64,000 bases of DNA from Hesseltinella vesiculosa. Its lineage: Eukaryota > Mucoromycota > Mucoromycetes > Mucorales > Cunninghamellaceae. The DNA is taken from NCBI GenBank assembly GCA_002104935.1, contig MCGT01000005.1, forward strand, positions 124,001-188,000. Direction: 5' to 3'. Shown piece after piece: positions 56,142 through 64,000 of the stretch. The notes below the pieces were generated by a model. It was not told the origin of the DNA and did not search any database. It worked only from the letters and a program-made list of their open reading frames with translations. Positions within the stretch are counted from its first letter, which is position 1. Every line of letters starts with the position of its first letter. The position numbers were made by a program, and so were the translations under genes.

Positions 56142-57955
56142 TTGCTCAATGAACGAGGGATGCAAACTACGAGAGGAGGACAAGGCATTTCTCTGTTTCC
56201 GCAATCCGCTACTGCTTCCGGCAGCAGGGTCCATGTCTTCTTCATTAGGCGTGGCATCCATCAAGGGCGATGGCTCGGCAGCGCAAGGGATGGAGGAGGA
56301 AGAGGTGGGAGTGGAGGTGGGGGCATCGGGATTGTTGGAGGTACTTGATCGACGTCGATGCAGCCAAGAAGAAGGTGTTCCGGGACTCACCGAGCTGACC
56401 GATGTCCTGGAAACGGCGCCCAAATCTAACCGGGAAAGGTCGCTGGTAAGTCGATCGTGATGGTGGTGGTGGTATTGATGATGGTGATGATGATGGTGGT
56501 GGTGGTGGTGGTAGGTATGAGGGGATGGGTGAGAGGCAGGGGTGGAGGAAGTGGTATTGTTGGAGGAGGCATTGTTCAAACAGCCTAGGCTACTGCTACA
56601 AGGCTCTTGCAGATCTTGTGCAGGAGATTCGTTCTCGTCGGGCTCATCACTGTATCTCTGTCGCTTGACGTCCAAGAGGTCGTTGCTGGAGATACGACGA
56701 TGATGAAACCTCGAGGAGGAGGGAGGGGTGTTGGAAGGCGGCAAGGACGGTGAGGAAGAAGGCGAAGGCAGGACTTGCAGATCATCCAAGGAAGGGTAAA
56801 AATGTGGAGCCTCTTCCGGTATAGAGGCGGGGGGTGAGGTGGTGGGTAAAAAGGAGGAGGTGAGACAGCTGGGAGGAGAGGAAGCACCATGGACCATGGG
56901 CAAGGTCGGCATAGGAGTGGTTGGTGGTGGAGGAGGAAAGGTGGCGATGGCCGAGGTGGTGACACTGGTGGCTGGGTCGACGGGTAGATCCGAAGGATCT
57001 TCAGAGGGATCGGGTTGGACGGACGATGAGGCAGGTTCGATGGTGGGTAAGCCAGTGTCATCGGAGGGGTCTTCCAGCTGTAACTGTCTTTTTCGACGGC
57101 GTTTGTTGAGCTTTGCGCTGAGGGTTTCTCGTTCGCGTCGGGCGGCTTCTTGTAGCATCAGGCATTTGACCTTGTAATCCACATTGGCTTGGCTTTGGAG
57201 GTACATGAAGAATTCAGACAGCTTGCTGAAATCCCATCCGTCGGTAAAGGCGCGCAGGAAGCGTTCTCGTTGTGTATGTGTGGTGGTAACGTAGGGTGGG
57301 GTGGCGAGAATGGTGGTGATCAAGGTGGCTGTATATTGGGTTGCCCATGTTTGGGTCAAGTGTCGAAGTAGCTGGGCTCTTTGTAAATCCCCTGAATAAA
57401 TTCAATTAAGTTGCTGATGGTTTGCAGCAGTGATTTCTTTTTTACCCTGTTCATCCGTCCAACCAACAGTGATGTGTCGAACAAGGATACTGGTGCTTTC
57501 CCATCGCCAATCAGCAACCAGCCATTTGACGGCGTTGATAATTCGATCGAGACTATATTCATTGGCTATGCGGTGTAGATACATGGCAGTGACAAGCACA
57601 TTGTCTTCTGATTTTAGCCATGTAAAAAACGTAGCATCGTACAGCTGGTCCATTTGTTTGATGTTCTTGTTGACATCTTTCCAATCTTGACCATGGACTA
57701 GGACGGGTGGTTTACCTGGGTGAAAAGCAAGAGAGTGAGATAAAGAAAATGGGTGTGTTTTTTTTTTTTTGTTCGTTTACATTTAGCTGACTTGCCATGG
57801 GCCCATTCACCTACTGACAAATCACGACTAGAAGATGTGGGTTGGGACTGTCGTGAGGGAGCATCCATCAGGGAATGAAAGGAATCCATCAATGAAGCGG
57901 TCGGTGAAGGAGCCAAAGACGAAGGTGGTAACATGATCACCGGTGTGTTGGTCAT
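56139..57955 (-). CDS. Uncharacterised protein with a helical core and a His/Ser-rich tail
   Basis: I do not recognise the family. Three exons: MTNTPVIMLPPSSLAPSPT to GKSAK; then KPPVLVHGQDWKDVNKNI, FFTWLKSEDNVLVTAMYLH, IINAVKWLVADWRWESTSIL; then LRHLTQTWATQYTATLITTI. The helical core (residues about 55-230, rich in W, L and R) ends in KLNKRRRKRQLQ, a likely nuclear localisation signal. The rest is low complexity: acidic/Ser/Pro, a run of 11 His plus QY plus five His, and Ser-rich stretches. The helical repeats bring Mediator or other scaffold proteins to mind, but there is no solid match. The His run is coded by a (GTG/ATG)-like repeat on the plus strand at about 56460-56512. Confidence 0.7.
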
Positions 57956-58170
57956 TTTCTTATTGCAACCTTCTTTATAAAAAGGTATTCAGAAAGAAAG
58001 GAGAGAGGTGATGGGGGATGCAAGCTAAATAAATAAAAAAAAAAGAAAAAAAGAAAAGAGGAAGAGGGAAAAAGAAAAAAAAAACAGGAAGGAGGGGAAA
58101 AAAAAAAAACCAAGTGACCAAAAAAAGGAGTGCCTTGAATCACACACAAGAAAAAGGCACCAGCGGGCTT

Positions 58171-59376
58171 TCATCTGTCCAGGATGGATTCAACAAAAGG
58201 GCTAAAAAAGGCGAACGAACCAAGCCGAGCCTGAAGAGATTGAACCTGTGCCAGCTGCCATGGCACTTCAGGCTGTAGGCAAGGGTCCTTGTTCAAGCGT
58301 AATCGCTGTTCGATACAGGCCAGTAGTCGATGCAAGGTCGACCAATTCCAGCCGCTGTGCAACAATAGCACATGTTGGCTAGTCGTCACAAATTCAAAGG
58401 GGTCCATGGTTTCTTGCAGATCGCTCAAGGAACATTCCACCTGTTTCAAATCTTGACACATGGACTCGAAGCATTTCTCGATATTGGTAGCGTTGAGCCA
58501 GTTGTGATTGATCGAGATGGTCGCCCCAATGTTTTCTACCTAGCAAGTGCGTCCATAAAAAAAAATACCGAAAGCTTTCCTTCTTTACCTGATGGAACCA
58601 GTTGGAAGGGATGAAAACGGTTTCGCCATCTCGTTGATAAATGACTATGCTGCGGGCCTTGTGGAACTGTGGAAATTGCTCGGGGTCGACATGACGCACA
58701 TCATACACCAAATTGCCCAATCGATCCTTGAAAAGGTCTTCTTGTCCTGGCGGGTAAAGTGTCCATTTTTTGATGCCACAGATATTACACGACCATGAAT
58801 AGGAGCGATAGACATCAGCATGGAATGGTGTGAATGTGCCGTGGCCACCCATATAGCAAAATCGGTAGTCGTCCTCTGAGTGCTGTAACCAATATTCATT
58901 CATCCAGTCATCTACGTTGCATAAAAAGGATGCATACAGAGGGAGGTCACCTCCTTTTTTTTTTTTCTTTTCTTACCGGCAAAAAGTTCAGGGACTTGAT
59001 ACATCACTTGATCCGGAAACGCCTTTGCAAAGTGCCAGTCCTTGAGGTAGTGCAGCGACCCGGGTTGCTGCCACTGCGTCACAAACTCGTCAAAGGTCAT
59101 ATCGATGCGTTTCTGATCACTAAATTCCTGCTCATCGCACAATGCTACTTGTACTTTGGCTTGGCCAAACGTCCGACGCAGATACTCATAGTCAGGTTGC
59201 CATTGCGGTTGATGATCGCCCTGGCCTGCCAATGGTTGGATCCAGTTTTGTCGAGCAGGCCAGTGATCAATCCATTTGGGTCCAATGACCGCAGGTTGAT
59301 TGCCCAGCAGGTGTTTGTTTAAGAATGTAGAATAGCTAGGAGGATCGTCATAATAGGCTATGCTGTCATTGTCCAT
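58171..59376 (-). CDS. JMJD4: JmjC-domain 2-oxoglutarate oxygenase, JMJD4 type
   Basis: Fe(II)/2-oxoglutarate dioxygenase. Three exons. The amino end MDNDSIAYYDDPPSYSTF leads to NQPAVIGPKWIDHWPARQNW, typical of the JmjC protein-hydroxylase lid. The core reads YMGGHGTFTPFHADVYRSYS with the HxD metal pair, WSCNICGIKKWTLYPPGQED, RLGNLVYDVR, GETVFIPSNWFHQV and ENIGATISINHNWLNATN, which holds the distal histidine. The string HADVxRSYSWS with CGxKKWxLxPPGQE is diagnostic of JMJD4, which hydroxylates a lysine in the release factor eRF1 in animals. Histone demethylation is unlikely. The carboxy end is helical (about 110 residues). It sits only 95 bases from a divergent coiled-coil gene. Confidence 0.88.
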
Positions 59377-59471
59377 CCGATCCGTGTCAAAAAAAAAAAA
59401 AGAGAGAGGGAAAGAAAAGCTCAGGAAACGAAAGCCCGCTTTTTTTTCACTCTTTTTCACCCGTCGTTATC
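59377..59471. promoter_or_regulatory. 95-base divergent promoter
   Basis: Between the JMJD4 start and the divergent coiled-coil gene start. It contains an A run at 59390-59401 and CTTTTTTTT at 59438-59450, and little else. Confidence 0.5.
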
Positions 59472-60211
59472 ATGTCACGTCAAGGTAAACCAACATTGGA
59501 CTTAGGCATTGGCTGATTGTTTTCCTCCTTGCAGATGATCGGCTTGTCCTGTCCACCCACGATCTTACTTTGAGCTCCAAACAGAAATTGGACACGCTTG
59601 TCCGCGCCAGCAATGCGCTTGGCCTGGAACATTTGTCGTGGGCCAGGTAAAAAAAAAACATCTCATCAATACACTTGACAAACGGATGCTGTTTGCAAAA
59701 ATGTTAGCTACCATGCAGCTGTGAACGAAAAGACGATCAAGTTTATGGATTTACGCTTGGAACATCAAGATCTGAAGGAACTCTCAGACACCTTGGCTCA
59801 GCGTACGCACGAAGCCAAAGAAGAATTCGGCCAATTGACGCTGTAAGGCCCAAAACACCCGATGGCCAATAGGAACGTGAGATTTTTTCTTTTGTTAGAT
59901 TGTTGAACCACATGCGCGAGAGACGAGATCAATCAGAACAACCGATGGTGGACAGGTATCGTGACCAGATCCCAGCCTTGACCCAACCACATCCACCCCA
60001 GCCAGACAACCATGGCCTCACGCAACTCCAGGCACTGGAAAAGGAGGTCCAGGCCAAAGAACAGGCCCTAAACGATACCCAGCAAGATTACCCTGTGGAC
60101 GACTTGCCGACATCGCTGGTCGGTCTGCAAGAAAGGTTACACCAAACCAAGGCCCAAGAGGAAAGGTTGGTCGCGCAACGAAACAGCATCTTAGCCAACC
60201 TATCACAATAG
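59472..60211 (+). CDS. Small coiled-coil protein, possibly an augmin (HAUS1-like) subunit
   Basis: Four exons (ATG TCA CGT CAA G; then 59536 onward; then after CAAAAATGTTAG; then after TTTGTTAG) join to about 180 residues: MSRQDDRLVLSTHDLTLSS, LVRASNALGLEHLSW, KFMDLRLEHQDLKELSDTL, RTHEAKEEFGQL, LNHMRERRDQSEQPMVDRYR, LQALEKEVQAKEQALNDTQQ and GLQERLHQTKAQEERLVAQR. Almost all of it is predicted coiled coil with a Pro-rich break (about residue 115). The size and two-helix layout recall the carboxy-terminal half of HAUS1, a gamma-tubulin-recruiting augmin subunit, but the match is weak and many coiled coils look alike. Confidence 0.6.
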
Positions 60212-60255
60212 CAAGAGCTTCTTTTTTAATGATACATATGTACAGATGACAGCCA

Positions 60256-60614
60256 TTATTGAGTAAACAGCTGTTCAACAAGGTCAGAGGGGGTGGGGTC
60301 ATCCGACCTGAGAAACGAAGGGTTGTTTCGACAATAAAGCGGCTGAGAAAAGAGAGTGAGAAACCCATCAGGCCTTTTTTGGAAAAAGGGTTTTTACCAA
60401 GGAAGCTGTAGATTGAGAGGTGTGAATGTTTGAGCCACGCAATGGTATGGACCGTTCCGTAACACTGCCTGATGAGGAACCTTTACAAAAATCACATGAG
60501 CACCCGCGCCCGAAGCTTCTTTTTTTATCTTTTTACCAGCATCATCAAAAGCTTCAGGAGAGGCACTCACAGGATAATCCAGGGGACGTTGTGATTTCGT
60601 CATGGGTGGGCTAA

Positions 60615-60648
<34 letters not shown>

Positions 60649-61236
60649 TTAAAAAAGGACGACAGCAGAGGTCAAACTAACACAGCATATTCTTCAGAGC
60701 CTGTGCTTTGTGTCATATGAATAGCCATCTAAAACAAAAACGACAATGTTTCAGATCGATTTATGCAATGCCCCCCCCTGTTTCCTGACCTTGATAAAAG
60801 AATTGAATTTACAATCGTCCAAAAGGTATCGTTTTGTAATTTGACCAGTGGTTGCATACTCTGAAAGGTTGATGACCAACGAGCCAATCAGCACTGAGCC
60901 GACACTGGGTTGTTCTTGAAAGACCTCCAGCTTCCATTCGCAGGGTGCTAATAAATGATGCTTATTAATGATGATTTCGGTATTGGTGACAATATGTTCA
61001 TTCCACACAACACCATGGTCTTTGATAGGGATTCTACCATCGTCTGTTAATCAAATGTCGGCTAGCCTGTTTTCTTACTTTTCCGTCTGCCCATTGGAAC
61101 AGTCGCCATTTTTCAACCGCCATTTAACATAATAGGACCCACTCACCAAAGGAATGTTGGTGATATCTTGAATAACCAAATCCGTCGTAAAGGTCACCTT
61201 ACGATGCTTGGCGACAAACAAATGGGAGATAGGCAT
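60256..61236 (-). CDS. NT-C2 (EEIG1/EHBP1-type) domain protein
   Basis: Amino-terminal C2 domain of the FAM102/EEIG1 group, thought to bind membranes. Exon 1: MPISHLFVAKHRKVTFTTD, LVIQDITNIPLVSGSYYVKW, KNGDCSNGQTEK; exon 2: GRIPIKDHGVVWNEHIV, LAPCEWKLEVFQEQPSVGS, VLIGSLVINLSEYATTGQIT and KRYLLDDCKFNSFIKI. These match the NT-C2 pattern (VxxKWR, HxVxWNE, LGxxxINLAEY). Smaller exons follow (AIHMTQSTGSEEYAV, a Lys-rich stretch with QRPLDYPVS, and FLRSDDPTPSDLVEQLF). A 29-base A run lies in one intron. Its function in fungi is unknown; the short carboxy part lacks other domains. The start at 61236 gives the canonical first strand; the methionine three codons upstream is also possible. Confidence 0.75.
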
Positions 61237-61407
61237 GGTGGAAAGAAAGCGGAAGAAAAAAAAAAAAAAAGGAAAAAGCGTCCTCGGTCCTTGAAGTTTT
61301 CCCGCTGCCAATTTCTAGGACCCCTTTTTTCTCTTTTTCTTTCCTACTCTTTTCTTTTCCATACCCCTTTCTTTTTGCTCGTGTCGTTTTTTTTTTTTTT
61401 CCTTGTA
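61237..61407. promoter_or_regulatory. 171-base divergent promoter, NT-C2 / NEM1
   Basis: Contains an A run at 61255-61270 near the NT-C2 start and T-rich tracts at 61327-61400 that end seven bases before the NEM1 ATG. No TATA box is clear. Confidence 0.45.
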
Positions 61408-62382
61408 ATGCCAACGCTAACGGCAACCCTGACAACCAATCCAAACAACACCATACCTTCAGTACGCCGCCGAAAACGAAAGCTGATTGTGAATTTCATG
61501 TGCCATTATCTATCGCTTGTCTACGACTTTGTCTATACATTATTTATTGTCAAGCCTAAACAGCACCTGCTCGCTGACCATCCCATTCTTTCCACATCCA
61601 CCAACAATGCATTACAATACTACAAGGGCAAAACGCTCGTCTTGGATTTAGATGAAACGCTCATTCACTCTGTCCGCCTTGGAAGTCCTGAAGCCAACGA
61701 TACCGTCCATCCTGCCATCAAGCGCAAAAAGATCGAAGTCCAATATGACAAACAGTCTCTCTTATATGAAGTTTACAAGCGTCCCCATGTCGATTTCTTC
61801 TTAAAAACAGCAAGTCTCCTTAAAAAAAAAAATGGGGTGCTTCTAACCGCCCCCCCCTCTTTTTCATAGATAAGTCAATGGTACAAGGTCGTCATTTTTA
61901 CCGCCTCCATGTCAGAATATGCAGACCCTGTGATTGACTGGTTAGACCAAGATCAAACCATGGTCTCTCAGCGTTACTTTAGACAGGTAGGAAAAAAAAA
62001 ATAGATGGGGAGAACGGCTGGATCTCAACAAAAAAAGGTTGGGAATTTCTTACAACGTTTGGGGGTCACTCACCTAAACTTTACAGTCATGCGTTGCAAA
62101 AGATGGAAATTACCTAAAAGATATCTGTTTGGCTGAAACCGACCTCTCCAAAGTTTGTCTGGTGGATAATAGTCCTGTTGCTTATGACCTGTACAAAGGT
62201 AACTCCTCAAAAGAAAGGACTGTTCGCTGACTCCTTTTTTCCTAGAAAATGGCATCCCAATACCCACTTGGATCTCCTCCGCCAATGACAATAGCCTGTT
62301 AGACCTGTTGCCTCTCTTGGATGCCTTGCGATTCACCTCGGATGTTCGAAACATTTTGCGTTTGCAACGCTTTGGTCTCTAA
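61408..62382 (+). CDS. NEM1: Nem1/Dullard-type lipin phosphatase
   Basis: Catalytic subunit of the Nem1-Spo7 complex that dephosphorylates the phosphatidate phosphatase Pah1/lipin at the nuclear/ER membrane. Four exons. A basic amino end ([12 protein letters not shown]) and a hydrophobic segment ([17 protein letters not shown]) anchor it. The HAD/FCP1 core follows: [16 protein letters not shown] (catalytic DxDET at residues 80-84), [71 protein letters not shown] and [18 protein letters not shown]. This is the full Dullard sequence order. The amino end is much shorter than in yeast Nem1. A partner Spo7 gene is not in the window. Confidence 0.93.
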
Positions 62383-62467
62383 TTTCCTATTGTACTATTT
62401 ATTTTTTCAATACCTCCTCCATCTGTGCATGCATTTTTTTTTCTTCTTTTTTTTTTTCTCCTGTTGG

Positions 62468-62473
62468 AATAAA
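62468..62473 (+). terminator. Putative polyadenylation signal of NEM1
   Basis: AATAAA about 85 bases after the NEM1 stop, after a T-rich stretch. Confidence 0.4.
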
Positions 62474-62762
62474 ACAAGATTTGTCATGGGTTGATATGCC
62501 TGTCATTGAAAAAGAAGCATCCTATTCACGTGGTGCAATCATCTCAATACAATTTGGTTCTTTTCAAAGCCTATTTTATAGCCTATGCAAAGCCTATAAA
62601 GGATAAACGTGGGAAGCTTTCAACGACGTCATTCTTGAACCCTTTTTTTTTTCATCGCCCTCGTCTGTCAGCCACCCAAAAAAAAAAAAAAAAAAAAGCC
62701 AGTCGGCAAAAATAAATAAAAAATCTACACAGTCTATCTTCTTTACACTTTCAGAACATCCC

Positions 62763-63723
62763 ATGCTGGCACGTCAGTTTCTCAAGGTAACCATCCCACC
62801 TTTTTATTCTCTACTCACTCTCTGTATTTACCTTTTTTACTACCAGCCCGTCGTCAAGCGATCCATCGTTTTTGCCCGACCCTCGATCCTTGCCACCGTG
62901 CGTCGTCCTAAGCTTTTTTTTTTTTTGACTTGTTATGCTCATTGCTCTTGCCTTTTTGTTCAATGAACATCTAGCCATCGATCATCTGTCGTTATGCAAG
63001 CACACAAGACAGCGAGCCCCCAAAGAAGTATAACGAGGCCACCAAAAAACTTGTCTATGGCCTTGCTCGAGTCATGGGCTATTATTCCAACAGCTCCACG
63101 GCTATCCGTACCAGCCATGACCTATACAATATCTGTGCCAAACAATGGGACATGAACAAGGACTTTTATATCAATAGTAAGTCTATCCCCATGACGATCC
63201 AACCCACACTCACCATTTCAAAAGAATGCCAGCTGCCCGACAATTTCCAATCCTGGTTCTCTGTCACCCAATTACACGTCTGGATGCTGATGGTCCACCT
63301 GCGCGCTCACGACCAAGGCAAACTACATATCCAAGAAATCATCAATCGATTATTTGAAGATTCCGAAGCTCGGATTCGCGACCACGGGGTAAAAAGAAAA
63401 CCGCCATGGGTAAAAAAAAAGATGGACTCATTCCTTCTTAGATCAAGCAACAACGCATGATTGATACCTACATCAAAGACTTGGTGGCCCAATTCCATGG
63501 TGGCGTGGTTGCTTATGACGAAGGCATGTGTAAAGACGATCCAGTCCTGGCTGCCGCTTTATGGCGAAACTTGTTTGCCCCCTCGTCCAACAATGCCACC
63601 GACTTGGCCTATGTTGTGCAGTATATCCGTCGAGAATTGAAAGCTTTGGAAGTCTACGATGGTGAAAAGTTAATGGCCGGTCAAGTCAACTTTGGTCAGC
63701 CTGTCGCTGCCTTTGATTCCTAA
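62763..63723 (+). CDS. CBP3: Ubiquinol-cytochrome c reductase assembly chaperone Cbp3
   Basis: Mitochondrial factor that binds the ribosome tunnel exit with Cbp6 and helps make cytochrome b for complex III. Five exons: MLARQFLK and PVVKRSIVFARPSIL form a presequence split by introns; then IICRYASTQDSEPPKKYNEA, KKLVYGLARVMGYYSN, YNICAKQWDMNKDFYIN, CQLPDNFQSWFSVTQLHVW, MLMVHLRAHDQGKLHIQEII and KDLVAQFHGGVVAYDEGMC. WxxxxxFYxxCxLPxxFQSWF is the family landmark, and YNEATKKLVYGLARVMGYYS precedes it as usual. The carboxy end AYVVQYIRRELKALE is typical. The stop is at 63721-63723. Confidence 0.9.
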
Positions 63724-64000
63724 TCACCGTTTTTTTTTTTTTTTTTGCATGATATCCCTCCTCATAGAATGAAAACCACTTTTTTTTTTTTTTTTTCTTT
63801 TGAATGTGTGGAGATACAGGCATTTTTTTATACATCTAAACAAGGTGCACAGGGGATATGAAACAAAGGGGATGAAAAAAAATGGTTTTTTCAAGATAAG
63901 CAAGGGATATAACAAACGAGTATTTTTTTTTTCTTCAGGGAAAAACTAGCTAGAAAGAGACGAACAGGTAGGGATGAAAAAAAATGGGAAAACAGGTATC
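63724..64000. other. Window end without a recognised gene
   Basis: AT-rich 3' region of CBP3 with T runs at about 63729-63745 and 63779-63796 and A runs at 63870-63880. A minus-strand gene could begin beyond the window, but nothing coding is visible here. Confidence 0.4.

Noticed and set aside
56149..57177. Gly/Val-rich plus-strand frames over the His-rich gene
   Set aside because: They are complements of Pro/Ser-rich coding sequence.

Overview
The window is nuclear DNA from a filamentous fungus. Genes are densely packed on both strands, almost all are cut by short introns (about 45-100 bases) with GT or GTA donors, and the sense strand often carries long T runs in front of the acceptor AG. 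Gene content is clearly fungal: a type I fatty acid synthase alpha chain with a carboxy-terminal phosphopantetheinyl transferase, PRM1, CDC10 septin, MDV1, CBP3, MDJ1, PKR1 and NEM1. It also holds genes that yeasts lack but early-diverging fungi keep, such as a JMJD4-type oxygenase, a SMYD-type SET/MYND protein, a PTEN with an animal-like signature, endonuclease V and dynein light intermediate chain. Together with a decayed tyrosine recombinase relic this points to Mucoromycota, probably Mucorales; the species cannot be named from the sequence.

Layout. 1-5376: 3' part of FAS2 (+). 5400-8890: a gene-poor stretch with a broken tyrosine recombinase and a relic of an unknown protein, both on minus. 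8897-15750: MDV1, an F-box/LRR protein and CDC10, all on minus. 16071-24330: TBC Rab-GAP (+), PTEN (-), NmrA-like reductase (-), PKR1 (+), a four-finger C2H2 protein (+), then about 1.3 kb without a gene. 24329-33374: dynein LIC (+), SMYD (+), PRM1 (-), LETM1 (-). 33964-45515: UPF0658-like Golgi membrane protein (+), MDJ1 (-), ING/PHD protein (-), MFS transporter (-), RGS protein (-), cyclic-nucleotide phosphodiesterase (-). 46098-52467: SAR1 (+), Mn-SOD (-), MET14 (+), DOT1 (-), endonuclease V (+), then a 21-bp tandem array. 52468-63723: a hyaluronan-synthase-like glycosyltransferase (-), LSC1 (-), a His-rich protein (-), JMJD4 (-), a coiled-coil protein (+), an NT-C2 protein (-), NEM1 (+), CBP3 (+). 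The last 280 bases hold no visible gene.

The genes do not form one pathway. Recurrent themes are mitochondria (MDV1, LETM1, MDJ1, SOD2, LSC1, CBP3), membrane traffic and lipids (FAS2, SAR1, TBC, PTEN, NEM1, UPF0658), cAMP/G-protein signalling (RGS next to PDE) and chromatin (DOT1, ING, possibly SMYD). Several neighbours are divergent with very short shared promoters (95-171 bases).

The observations most worth following are the hyaluronan-synthase-like enzyme, the six-copy 21-bp array whose unit contains a forkhead-type GTAAACA core, the recombinase relic, a probable GC-AG intron in endonuclease V, and a 19-base microexon in MDJ1. All gene models were spliced by eye; intron ends are predictions that transcript data should confirm.
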